Below the pieces are notes generated by a model. The model did not search any database and had not been told where the DNA came from. It worked only from the letters and a program-made list of their open reading frames with translations. From positions 12,911,422-12,975,421 of the forward strand of contig CM072158.1 of assembly GCA_036850595.1 (NCBI GenBank): 64,000 bases of DNA. The letters run 5' to 3'. Made by a program: the position numbers and the translations under genes. Shown here in pieces: positions 1-11,963 of the stretch (the stretch's first letter is position 1; the number at the start of each line of letters is the position of its first letter). The stretch is from Rhyacichthys aspro (Eukaryota > Chordata > Actinopteri > Gobiiformes > Rhyacichthyidae).

Positions 1-809
1 CACCTCTCTGCTGGTGCCTGGAGGACTACTGGCAGATAAGGAAAGGGGTGTTCTCACAGAGGTCCCACTACGACCAGGCCCTCTGTCTGCTTCGGCCACT
101 TGTGACTGAGGTTCACTAGCCACTGTGTCACTGGAGTTAGCCACAGCTGGAGAACCACTATCTGCCGGAACAACCCCTTTGTCTTTTGGCTGGTTCTCCC
201 TAACTGTGTTCCTTTCTTTCTCTTTGGTGCATATTTCCAAAGAGGAGCTGATGTATCCCTTACAGAAGTTCACCAGATCAGTCATCTGCAGGTAGCTAGC
301 TGCTGACATGACCTCAATTACATTATTTCTGTTTAGGTCTAGGCGTCCAGAGTAGAGGAAGTCTAGGATAATTGAAAAGGCATCTGCTGTGACTATGTCT
401 AGAGAGGCTGTGCTGTGGCGTTGACCACTGTCCTGTAAAAGAGGGGGAAAAAATGTTTCCTGTTAATAAATGGCCCTGTCACTCAGTTGTGGTGATAAAA
501 AAAGAAAAAAACTGTAGCACAACAATAAATGTTAAAGAGATAATAAGATTCATACATGGGAGACAATGGGTGAAGAAAAAATATTTAGAGCCAACAATGA
601 TAAATTTGTTAAAGTATTACTAGTGCTTTTCCTACCTGCAGATAATGAACCAGAAGAGCCCGGAAATAGCCACTGGCTGCAAACAACACGTTTCGGTGGG
701 CTTTGAACACACGCCCCTCAACGAGGATGCTGCAGTCACAGAAGAAGTCTCGTTTCCTCTGTTCATTGAGCTCAAAGAGCAGTTTGGGCAGGTAGGAAGG
801 TACTTCCAT
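1..809 (-). CDS. zbtb8b: BTB/POZ zinc-finger transcription factor, ZBTB8B-like (partial, 5' coding part)
   Basis: Two coding exons are visible on the minus strand. Exon A (809-636) starts MEVPSYLPKLLFELNEQRKR and ends at a GT donor with HYLQ, 58 codons. Exon B (432-1) begins DSGQRHSTASLDIVTADAF, runs 144 codons in the same frame and leaves the window. The acceptor before exon B has a pyrimidine tract ending ACAG. Residues 1 to about 130 are a BTB/POZ dimerisation domain; FCDCSILVEGRVFKAHRNVLF and NVIEVMSAASYLQMTDLVNF are typical blocks of it. A low-complexity Ser/Pro linker follows. Wording such as RKRDFFCDCSI, HSTASLDIVT and the MSAASYLQM block fits ZBTB8B better than ZBTB8A. ZBTB8 proteins carry C-terminal C2H2 fingers, which would be encoded beyond base 1. 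By family it is probably a nuclear DNA-binding regulator. It is truncated only by the window edge; no frameshift was seen. Confidence 0.9.
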
Positions 810-1300
810 GTTTACACACAGCAGACCTTCGTCACAAGAGAGGATTTGTAGTTTAGAGGGTGCTGTATAAAGTTTGTAGCATTTACAGCTTTAAATCTGT
901 CCTCAGTATCTTAGCTATACGTGTGTTGCACTAGTTAAAAACGATAGAAAAAAGAAAGCGGATAGTTTATTATATATAGCCATGTCGAGGCTACGTTCAA
1001 TGACTTTCCGATTCAAACTTACAGTAAAAAAATACAAGAATGCACGTTATAATGGTTAGTCCAGTAGGTCCACTGTAATAAAGGTTTGGTAGTTGGTGTT
1101 TCTCGTGAGCACAGACCCTTAACAACACAGACTAACATTTTTTTTTTTAATACATCAACGTTAATCTCACCTGTTAAGCTACGTCTTACTGACAAACCGA
1201 TAAAACATGATTGATAATTGTAATGCTTCTTTTCTCTTATGTCCACATCAACCATCAATAGACTGTAGGTAACTTCCGTTTACTTTTTACTTCTTTTCAA
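810..1300 (-). promoter_or_regulatory. zbtb8b 5' untranslated region and flank (boundaries unclear)
   Basis: This is the sequence directly upstream of the zbtb8b start codon on the minus strand. It should contain the 5' UTR and perhaps an upstream noncoding exon. No convincing TATA box or single clear acceptor was found, so the transcription start cannot be placed. The 79-codon open frame here has no recognisable domain and is treated as chance. Confidence 0.3.
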
Positions 1301-3688
1301 TCACAGGTGTAGACTATTGAAGTGCTGCCGACTAGTGGCGAGGATGTCTTTTGCAAATTCTTGGACAAGTTTGAGATTAGAGCTGCATTTTAATTCAGAA
1401 CTCAGTTATTATTTACCATATTTATACAGCACCATTTCCAAACAAAAAAGTTTAGTTTGTTCTTTAGTTTAGTTTTTTTTTTTTATTTAGTTTGTTTAGT
1501 TTGGTGTCTGTTAATGAATCTCACTGTCATGACCTTACATTTTTACAAAGTTTCGACTTTATTATTAATTGCCACGGCTGTGTTTTTGTTGCAATCAGTT
1601 TTTCATTAAAAAGTGTGCCATAGCAGAAGCCCCCTGATGACCAATGATGACAATAATGAAAATGATGATGCTGTGGGTGCAGAATATTGCCTTCCTTTCA
1701 TACCAACTCCAGCATGCTGCAACCACAGGCGGCTTGCCCTGCCCACAATGTCTGCTCAGAAACACTTGTTTATTTGTGTTTCATTTCGGAAAGAAAATAG
1801 TTCCTTTTTTATTTTCAGACATAGCAAGAGTAAACAAGTAGTTTCTTTAGTTATGCACCACACCCTTCTTAGCACAGTCCACGGCGCTTAGAAGTCTTCT
1901 TTATGCTGACGGGTGCCGACCAAGCATCCTATTTGTGTCAGATATTTTCCCATGGCAAAAAAGCAAAATACAAAGACTTCGTGGTGGCCTGGAGAAACCA
2001 CTGGGTAGGCGTACATGAGTCTCCATAGTGCCTGTCTTTTGAAATTGAAATTTACAACACCTCATAAAACTCTATTCACGCATATAAGCACTAAATATAA
2101 ACCAGTATAAAGTAGGGTCAGCTCAGTTTTTTGGGACTTGAAAGAGACGAGCATCCACTGACCAAATGCTTAGCTCTAAAGCAGGCTGAGCGCTTGCAAA
2201 TGTTGATCCTCTCATTTTTAGTAAGGGAAACACTACGTCTTTGTTTTGGCCACTTGTTGACATAAGGGCAGGAAACTCCCTCTTTACAGTCTTGTCATAG
2301 CCAAACAGTCACATTGGACAATACTGCCCAATCTGTGTGGCAGTGGTTTAGACCCCTAACCTCTTCGCACCAAATAATAATTCATGATTTATGATTTGGT
2401 TTGGGTTTATGCCTGTGATTATGATGGCAGCCTTCAAAGTAAATAAATGTAGTGATATGTAGAGTTATGTAAGGCCAGACTTGGGAGTTCGCTCATTGTG
2501 AGACCAGGGCTGGCACACAGGGCTCTGGGTCTCTGTGGTCTGCGCCTCAGCACATAACAGCCACTTAGGCCGGCATTTTCCCAGGCTGAGACAACACACC
2601 ACGGTGGCAGCGGGAGCCACAGAAAGCGCCTGATTAAAGACTAGGGACAATGGAGGCAGAGCGAGCTGGGGACCGTGGTGGCATTTTCCATCTCTGCCGC
2701 TGTCTCCTGGGGGGACCAAGTATGTGCCGTGAAACGTTTGAATTATCCCAGAATCTCTGGAATTCAGACAGAGGCACCGCGGAGAGGACCCTCGACCAGG
2801 GATCAAAGAGCTTTGAGAGGAGTGCGGTGGACTTGGTGGTGGAGCCCAGTACATAGCAGAGTGTGTGAGTGTGTGGGTATGTTTGTGTACTTCAGACTTT
2901 AAAAAGATCAACAATGTTTGAATTTGAATCATGTTTTCTTTTGAGCATGTCTTTTGTGCTTTCAGAAGCCACGTTCAACTTCTGACAGCTGCTCTTTAAT
3001 CCCACATCAGATCGGATAATGCAATCAGAGCCAATCACTGGGGGGCTAATAAAGCGGACGCCCCTCTTTATTTCGGAGACTCCACTTTCTTCTGAGGAGA
3101 AAGAAGAGAAAAGCAGGCATGAGGCAACCTTGTCTTTTCCACTACCCGTGTCTGTAATTAGCACTTAATGTGTGCCACTGATCTGGAGACGTCTATGCCC
3201 AAAGAGGAAATGTATCACAGCCAGAAATACATTCTGCCAGCCTTTTTATTATTGTATATTTAGCACCAGAACAGAGAAGTCAATGGAGCCGTCCCAGACC
3301 ACAAACTTCCGGCAGCACGGGCCTCAGAACCGACTGTCTTTGCCACAGCCTGGTGCTCACATCAAAGAACTCTGAACTATATGCAGTCAGCTAGACCTCA
3401 AACAAGTTTCTGTGTCTGAGAATGACAGCATGTGCTTGTGTGTAACCTGCATGTAGAGCGCACAGAAGTGACTCAGTGTGAAAATATGCTTTAGTGCTGA
3501 ATGGTTCCTAAGAAATCTGATTAAAATAGAAAAGGATAACTGCTTTATAATTTGCTTGTTTTGTGACTTTTTTATAGGCTACATATATACTGGTATATTA
3601 CATCTCCAAATAGGACACTTTTACATAAGCATTTGGCATTGAGTCACTAAAGCGACATCTGGATCTTGAACACACCAAAGTTATTCAG
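1301..3688. other. Gene-free intergenic DNA
   Basis: No recognisable coding exon, RNA gene or transposon was found. Short open frames on both strands have no domain-like composition and no paired splice sites in phase. The part from about 2500 to 2860 is richer in G+C and CpG than its surroundings and could be regulatory, but nothing specific supports that. Confidence 0.4.
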
Positions 3689-3810
3689 CAGATGTGTCCA
3701 AAGTCCGGCCCTGGGGCCAATCATGGCTCAAGATAAGATTACATGCAGCCCACAGAATCTGTGATTAAATGTAATGCTCATGGCCCACCAACACTGTCAG
3801 ACAGCATTAA
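3689..3810. mobile_element. hAT (Charlie-type) transposon terminal fragment
   Basis: The segment starts CAGATGTGTCCAAAGTCCGG and continues with GCCCTGGGGCC and a later GCAGCCCAC block. This resembles the terminal repeat of vertebrate hAT/Charlie elements (CAGGGGTGTCCAAA... followed by GCGGCCC-type text). No matching right end or 8-bp target duplication was found, so it is probably one broken end. The AT-rich stretch to about 4170 may belong to the same dead copy. Confidence 0.45.
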
Positions 3811-6800
3811 TGAATGATACAGAAGTTTTGTTTTGGGTTTGAAACTTAATTAGCAGACTCACCCACAAAAGCAGTCCAGGGACCTGTCCTGATTTCCTTT
3901 TATTAACAAAGTAAAACCAGACCAAATTTTCCTTCATTTCCTTCATAATACATTACACTTAAGCTGTAAGCTCTAAATACAGCTCACTGCAAACAAAAAG
4001 TGCTTTTATGTTGTTTAACATTTTATGTTCAAATTTTATATAAATTCTTTAAAGTCAATTATTTTAAATATAATGGTACATAACTATAATTGTCTCAATT
4101 TACCAGTGCAGCCCACTGTGACACTAAATGAGACACCACCCTTATGTTCAGCTGCACGTTGTTCGCCATTTTGTCTTTTAATGTCAACTACAAAGAAGTA
4201 TTTTCTTGCACACTCACCCTAATCCTCTTCTAGGAATGCTAAAAATGACCCAGCAGTTTGCTGGCGGCAAGTTTTTATGTGGGTTTTAGGGGCTTACGGA
4301 TGCTCTTGCAGGCTGCCGTCAGAACGAGGTGCCGGCTGGATGCCTCTAAGATAAGGCCTAATCTGAGGTGTAAAGTTATAAGAGGGATTTGTGAAAGTGA
4401 GAGGTTGTCATGAGGCAACAGCTAGGAGTCCAAAGGAAGGATGCACCAACTATCATATGGCTTTGTGATTGGCCGTGTGTGTTTTGTCATTCTAAAAGCT
4501 AAAGAAGAATACAAGCATCAATACAGATTCATGGTACGATTGAGTTTCCATAACGTGCATGTTGACTTTTTCATTAAAATTAATGAATATATTCCTCTTA
4601 GGGTAAATGTAGTCTGAACTACAAAAGGTAATGTGCAGTGGTACAGCCCTAGTGTTTTGTGGTATTATTTCCAATTTTGGACAAAGCATTGTTGTAAAAA
4701 CGAAAAAATGTCAAAATGATGAATGAAGTGAAAATCCGAAATGTGGCAGCATTTTTAGAGGCTACGGATGACTTCAATTGAATTGCAAGCTTTATTTACT
4801 TTCATTTATCAACCTCAAACATGGCTCAAGTCATTATGGGGAGCATGTTCATAGTATTATATGCCAAATGGTCTTCAGATATATTTTTTTGCCAACTTTG
4901 TTCAATGTTTCACTTGGGGAATTGCTTTCAGAGTGACTTTTGGTCAAGGGTGGACCCAAAAGCAAGGAGACTGCATTTCCCCTGGGCCCCACAATTTGTG
5001 GGTCATTTGATTTTGGGCAGGAGCCCTAACACGCTCCGGCATCCCTGGAGTACTACAAGTCCTGCAGACATTGTCAGAAAAAGCACTGGAGAGGAGACTG
5101 AGAGTGATGGTGGCAAACAACCAGGACCCATGCCTGCCAGAAGACACCATATAGGGCATATCCCAGGAGCTGGACATGATGGATACATGGTGGAAACTGT
5201 ATCCCCAGATATGACCCACTGACCTTCTCACCGTGGGCCTTTTCAAAAAGGTCTAAACCTAACCTAAATACACTGCAAACGATTAGTCAGTCTCTGTTCT
5301 GTTAAGTTTAATCTCCCTTCCACAATAAGAGTGTTAAATTTTGTGTAAATGTGTGTTTTTTCCAAATCTAAATATATTTTTTGTATTTCTATGTAAAGGT
5401 TTAGTTAGTTTAGTTTAGTATGGATAAGTATGGATCATCCCTCTTGTAATCCCATGATAGTCAGTGCACTTGGTTGGACACTCAAAATGCACTCCCAACA
5501 GTCGAGGAGGACATTAGAGGATTAAGACCCAACTAAAATTAGAACGCAGATAAAAGCAGTCAGAGTGACATAGCGCCACACAATAAAAATTAGTCTCTTC
5601 CATAAAGTTTGAATGATAGCCAGCTTCCGAGTGAAAATGCGAGCATGAAAGTCGTTTTACAGTGGCTAATATTAGCAGAGTCATAAAGCCACCAGTTGCA
5701 CGCACGGCCGAGGGGACAGCACGGATTAGCCCTGAACTCTTTCATTTTTGACTTTCTCTTTTTTTCTCCTTCACTCTCTGGGGCTCATAAAAGATTGGCT
5801 TGTGATGTGGTGGAGAGGCACAGTCAGAATGAACTGATTATGGATGAGGGCCTTTGAGTCATGGCACCGAATGACATTCTTTAAGTGCTTAAAAATAGTA
5901 ACAGTTGGCGTTTTCAGGTTTGTTTTTCTTGTTGGAGGACTATGGGGCATCCTCTGCTTTTTCAAGCTTGAATCACAACCAGATTTTTATATTGTTACTA
6001 AGCCTGTCTTTAATCTTGTAAGGAAAATTGGCTTAGCGTGGGAAAAGGAAGAATTCTTTAGGGATATGTTTTGTTGTTTTAGAGTTGTGTGCGCATTGTT
6101 TTATTTATTTTTTGTGAGTCAATCCAGGAAGAGAAAGTGCCAGCTTGTGCCAAAACCTCATGAAGTGGAGATAAAAAGGAGTTGAGTGAGAGGGAGGTCA
6201 CTACACCACGTCAAAGATACGGGCTGTCGAAGGCACAGAGCTTTACAAATGACAATCTCCAGGGGGAAGACATGGAGACGACATAATGGAGCAAGGAGGA
6301 GTGGAAAAAAAAAATTTGGATGGATTGTTGGTGGGGGTGAGGAGGGGCGGTATGGGAGGGGGGTAACACTGAACCGTGGGGAGATGAGAGGGGAAACATT
6401 CCCCCTTGCCCACATTAAAGACAGAAAAAAGAAAACAAACAGAAAAACATGTCTGACATAAAGAGGCTGGTTTCCGCGGCGACAGCACAATGGCTGCCTG
6501 TGGCTCTCGGGGCCCTCGCCGTCCCGTCTGGGGCCCGGCACCAGCGAAAGTCACCGCAGTCACAGTGCCCATCAGCCGTATGTATGTGTGTGTGAATGTC
6601 ATCACAGGCCCAGTGCTGTGGGAACGGCCATGAAAGAGACCCCACTCCGAAGCCACAAAAGCCCCTTTCTGCTGCTTCTCCTCGGCTTTTAGCCTCTGTA
6701 TTTATCTTTACACAGGGAAGCGGATGAGGAGGGAGGTCTTTGTGACGGGCAGCGTGAGGCATTGCTGTCCTGCTGACGCCTCATGTCACTGTTCACTACC

Positions 6801-9800
6801 TCACTGTATTATATCACAAGTATAAGATATTGGCTAAATATATTGATGATTGAGTAGGTCACAAAAGAACTTTCTCATAATTTATCTATAATGTAATTCC
6901 ATGCATTTTATAGTTATTAAATAGTACATTCTTTTTGCTTCATCAGTGTAATTTAGTCTTTTTTAAAATTCTTTTATTTTAGTCTGGCACAGCAGCTGTA
7001 GTCTTGCAAGATTTGTGAGTTTGTTTGGCTGTAAAGCACGTTTTAGGTTTGAAGCAACCATTGTGCTGTTTTTGTTTTTTTTTGTAAAAAAAAATATGAC
7101 ATTGCTCTGATGGGATAAAAATATCTCATGATCGGTGGGTACTTACCAGGTATTCATCTGAAAATACCTCCACTTTGCAAATGCTTGCTGTGGAAGCCCT
7201 CCCGGATGATTTTGTGATGTTTTAGAGTTTTTCAATATCGTGTCATGTCAACAAGCTTGCATGCGTGTGAGTGAACAAAATGCAAAGATCTATATTTGCA
7301 CACAGGCCTAGTGTTTGATGTGTATACACTGCTTCAGATATACACACTGTGTCCAATTCAGTGTTCAGTAGTTTATTAACACCTCATATCAGCTCAATGA
7401 GACCATAAAACCACAAAGCAGCTCTTGGAAACCCTTCATACATTTCTGGCTTCTTGGCACAAAGCCCTCTTTCAGTGGAATGTGTCGTATATCTAGGTCT
7501 GTCTAGTGAATCTTTAAGGCCAGACAAGAAGACAAGCACAGCCAGGCATTCCTTACAGTAGAGTCTGAACAACACTAACAGTCCCTCATGTCTTCAGCCT
7601 GGATCTGGCACTGGCGCAGCCAAACTGCTCCGGTGCCAGTTCCCATGCCAATCCAATCTGTGGACTAGCTACAGGCTTCCACTGGTGCGAATGCTGCCTC
7701 TGACCGCTCTTGTAAATACGGTTATTGTTGTAAAGCAGAGAAACATAAAATCAAATGTAAAAGGAAGAGAGATCTTAACTAAACATAGAAATACATAACT
7801 TCATTTTATAATTTGTATATTTGCACTCTGCTCTTATAGCAGACTCAACAGGAAACTTCACTCTGCCCTATGCATATTTGGACAATGTATACAATCGATA
7901 CCACATTAAGTCTTGAATATGGAGCATCAATTGCAGTCATATTACAGCAGCAGGTATTAGGTAAAAGTTAAAACACTGATTCATTTTATTTATTTATTTA
8001 TTTATTTTTCTGGTTTTGAGAAAGAAGAGTCACATGATTGATCTTTGGCTCCATACTTCCTGTTTTCAGGCCCAATGACCTCACATTTATCATTAATAAT
8101 AAATTATTTTTGCAGATTCCTATTTCTAAACTGCAAGTAAACCTACACACTATACTATGTATGCCTCACCTGTCGCCTCTGCCAAAATGAATGTAGTACA
8201 AATAAAGTAGTACTATAAATAAGCTTACATACTTCTAAAGGTACACACATAATACAGATACACATAAGGTAAAAAAAACAAAAAACTTTTGCTTGGCCAC
8301 TGGCACACTGCACAGCTCTATTTCATACTATCTCTCTCTAAATGCGTGATCTGTTTGTTTCTGTTGTTGATTTTTTTTTTTTTTTTATGTGAAGAGAAAA
8401 AGCAAAAGGCAGTGAGACATAGCTGATCAGTTATTTATTCTGACATGAATGCAGCGGGAAAAAGTCCCAAATCAAATGTCCCACAAAGCCAGTTCCATCT
8501 CATAGATTTTCAAACAATAGCAATAGTCATGCATCAGAAACAATAATTACAGTTGAGTGTTTGTGCCTTATAAACTGTGGCCGTGCGCTGTCCACATTCG
8601 TGTGAGCAGCTCGCGTGTGTGTGCGTTTGTCTGAATCACTTCACGGCGCAAGTGCGTCCCACAGCGCTCACACGTTCATATTTGACTTGTGTGCGTGTGT
8701 GCGCAAATTGTAAAAGTATGAGCTTGTTAATTTCAATAAGGGACGCAGCCTTGTTGTGGTTTGGAGGGATGGGAGGGAGAGGACTTGAAGTGGCCAACCA
8801 AGATCGCCAGAAATCTCCTAGGATTTCCATCCCGCCATCCAGTGCCAACTCTCTCACACTCTGCGTTGTGTTTTGTCCTCCTGTCAAACACCCACCAGAA
8901 AAATTTCACCATTAACTTTATTTCTTCATCTTTCTAATTACATTCAACATAGTGTGTGTTTAAATACAGCCTGTGTCATCCTTAAAGGACTAGCCGTAAG
9001 TGATATGAGTAATCTGATTCACAAAAATAGGCCAGTGATACAGAAATGGAGGGTTCTTTGAAGAAATGGGTGGGTGGGTTGTAAAAATAACAGACTTCAG
9101 AGATGGCTCTTTGCTCTCAAACTTTTTCTTCCCCGTGTCTGATGCTTAAATGAGATCCAGATCGGAATTAAGGATTGATTGGTAATGAAAGGATCTCTGG
9201 AAGAAGGAGGGCGTCGGGATTTAAGGACGAGAGGGTGGGAACAAGAGAAAAAGGGATTTCTCTTTTCTGTTCCTCCTGACTCATACTCGCCACACTATAA
9301 GGCCTCATAGTGCTGGTCACATTGATTACTGATGCTCACGCACACACATGCACAAACACATGCACATGGTTTTTGATGTCACATAAATTGATAAAATGCA
9401 GGCCACAGAAGCAGAGGAAGATCACTTAAATGTTATTTCGTCATCAGATCACAAAGTCACAAACGACAATAAGACGCCATTTTGTCAGCGCGTTAAAAAA
9501 ATAAATAAAATAAGAAAGTGAATCATTTAGACATTAAAAAATACATTGTCTTGAAGCATGTTGCACAAAGTTGGCAGGAAAAGTAAATAATTTGCGATAT
9601 TTATGGTTAACAAATGCAGCAAAATACTATGTTCCTTGTTTTGAAAATATTCCCAAAGCTTTTTTTCTGGAGCATTGTGATGTGTTTAGTGAACACACCC
9701 ATGGAGACTGGCGGTCAGGAAGAGATACCCTCAGCTGGGCATTGTGTGGAAGGGGCATGCCACTTGGCCTTTCTGTCTGTCTTACACACACATATACACA

Positions 9801-10180
9801 CACACAGCCACGTCAGGCAGCCATTGCAGCCAACAACCGGCGCCTGGCTCTCATGTTTCCATGGCAATCTTTTGCAGCAATCTTCCCACGGTGGCAGCGG
9901 AACCAGGCGCTCGACATTGTAAAGAAGTGTGTGTGTGTCTGCATAGAAGAACAGTGCTATCTTGTCCAATGAAGAGCCCAGATGTTCAGACACTCACTAG
10001 GATGATTCCACTCTTGACCTGCTCTTCTTAGCACATACACATTCTCACACACAACTAGCAGATACATAAATGGCAACTGACAAACAAAAAAAAAACAAAA
10101 AAAAAGCTCGGAGTTCCCCCAGAGCTACGCCTTGTGCCTTGAGGAAGTTATAGTCTTCAACAGAACCCTGTGGATTAATT
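3811..10180. other. Gene-free intergenic DNA with CpG-bearing blocks
   Basis: No gene was recognised. A 133-codon open frame at 4821-5222 has no identifiable domain. A block at 6460-6660 is unusually rich in GC and CpG, includes CCGCGGCGACAGCACAATGG, and could be regulatory. A TTTA microsatellite lies at 7986-8008 and a poly-T run at 8371-8386. Blocks around 8577-8900 and 9120-9300 are also CpG-bearing and not repetitive. A CGTGGGAA RBPJ-type octamer lies on the minus strand at 9883-9890. Confidence 0.4.
7986..8008. repeat. (TTTA)n microsatellite
   Basis: About six uninterrupted TTTA units in intergenic DNA. Confidence 0.85.
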
Positions 10181-10425
10181 GGCGACATGGTGGCAAGGTG
10201 GTTAGCACTGTAGCCTCACAGCACGAAGATCCTGGGTTTGATCCTCAGCCAGGGCGGAGCCTTTGTGTGTGTGGGGTTTCCATGTTTTTTCTGTGTGTCC
10301 ATAAGTTTACTCAGGGTGCTCCAGTTGCCCCCATGACCAAAACATATGTTCGTTGGGGCCAGGACCTCTTAAAAAAGAGATTAACAATGTCAGTGGGACT
10401 TTCCTGGGTAATCTTTTAAAGTGCT
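10181..10425 (+). mobile_element. tRNA-like SINE / fish interspersed repeat
   Basis: The segment begins GGCGACATGGTGGCAAGGTG and continues with TGGTTAGCACTG (box A-like) and GGGTTTGATCCTC (box B-like). It then has a TGTGTGGGGTTTCCATGTT stretch. This is the layout of a very common teleost repeat family (GGTGGTTAGCACTGT ... CCTGGGTTCGATCC ... GTTTGCATGTTC). The final part, around AGAGATTAACAATGTCAGTG, resembles a second common fish repeat tail. The copy is diverged. No clear target duplication was identified. Confidence 0.7.
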
Positions 10426-11963
10426 TGTTTTTTCATGTTCTGTAAAGAAATTGTGTTTGGAGCTTCTATGAAGAATTTGAATTGTTTTCGGAAGGATTAA
10501 ATGCACTGTGGTGTAGGACGCATTCATAGCTAAAATAATAAAATAAATTCTACATTGTATGAGAAATGGCTGGAACGAAAAGGGTTGGAATTTCACTTAT
10601 GGGGCATTTAACTTTTATTGTGAAGTCTGTTATTTTTCAGCAGTGAAGATTTGTGGCCATCTTTTACTAATAATGCTTTAATCCTAAAGGGGTCATTTTT
10701 ACCATAGTTTATCAAATCAACTGCTATCAGGCAAAGGAAAAGTAATTCTATTTATAGTAGCACACATCATTAGCTTAGCCTTTCCAATGAATATGTATGC
10801 ATAACTTATTAAAAGGCAGAGCTGCACCGAGTTTTGTTGTCAACTTAAAAAAAAAATTGCCTTCAACTTTTCTTCACAGTGAAAAAAAACATTGGTAACT
10901 AAAAGGACACCAGAAATAAAAAAGTGTGGGTGTAAAAAATTTTGAATGCCTCTAATGAACTGTTGGCAGTGATAGTTGTCATTGAAACAAAATAACATCA
11001 GCCAACACTGCTAAGTAAAAATAATATCTAGGCCAATCGTGCACTCTAGTTCACACACCGTTAATAGCCTAAAACTAAATTGTACACATTTCATGCACTT
11101 AAAAGTAATCTGTACTTAGTTAAACTGAGTTCAGTATTGTCTTGGTGAACAAACAAATTAAATAGATTTTCACAATTTGTGTTAATATGTTAATTGTCCA
11201 TTTTACTTAAAAATCTTTCATGCTATCAACTCAAAAATACAGCAAGCATTACATTGTGGAGTGTCGACTAAATTCTGTATCTCCATTGTCGCCTCACCTG
11301 TGGATTGTGAGAAACATAAGTGTTTTATCGTGTCACACATTTCTCTACAGCTGGTGTTTTCACTGTTCATCGTTCCCACACTCCTCACATCACCTCCATT
11401 GTTCCAAAGCACAGAATAATTAAAGGAGCTGGAAAAAGAAATAGAAGAAGGAAGGAAGGATCAGAATGGTGGCTAATTGACAGAGGATGACTGAGCAAAG
11501 AGGGAGGAAAGGAAAGATGAAGCTGGGAGGGTTGACGAGCTGGAGAAGGACAGATTAAAGAATAGAGAGGGGAGGGACACGGGCACGAGGAGGGGGGAGC
11601 CAGAACTGGCAACCCTGCCCTAACTGCCAAAGTGCTATTTTGTCATTGGGTGACTGTGACAGAGAGAGGGAGAGCCAAAGAAGAAATATCAGTGAGAGGG
11701 AATGTGATTGGATGCCAGCAGTGGAGTAAAAAACTAAGCATCTTGTTAGTTTTCTTAGTTGTCATGGGCCCATGGGGGTCGATCACAGCTGACTCACAAA
11801 GGGAAGAAGAGTGGAAGGAACATCCACACTCTGAGAAGAAACTCAGGACAACCAGGTTTTTATCGCGGACATCCCAGGAGGATCAGAGGAAGGGGAAAAC
11901 AGGGTAAACCCGGGACAGGAACAAGACGTGAATCTGTGCCTCAGCATCCATCCAGCCGTCCAG
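10426..11963 (+). promoter_or_regulatory. heyl upstream region, including its probable promoter and 5' UTR
   Basis: This is the non-coding DNA directly before the heyl start codon. HEY genes are classical Notch targets, so RBPJ sites would be expected. One TGTGGGAA octamer is on the minus strand at 11373-11380, about 585 bp before the ATG. A perfect 12-bp palindrome CATGGGCCCATG lies at 11763-11774. No TATA box was recognised, and the start site is probably within the last few hundred bases. The long open frame at 11632-11907 has no family resemblance and is taken to be untranslated. Confidence 0.4.

Noticed and set aside
4821..5246. Overlapping open frames of 133 aa (plus) and 100 aa (minus)
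   Set aside because: Neither shows a recognisable domain or in-phase splice partners. They may be remnants of an unknown repeat, but this could not be supported.
6158..6762. Several overlapping minus-strand frames over 100 aa
   Set aside because: They are produced by GC-rich, stop-poor sequence; Pro/His-rich translations with no domain and no consistent start.
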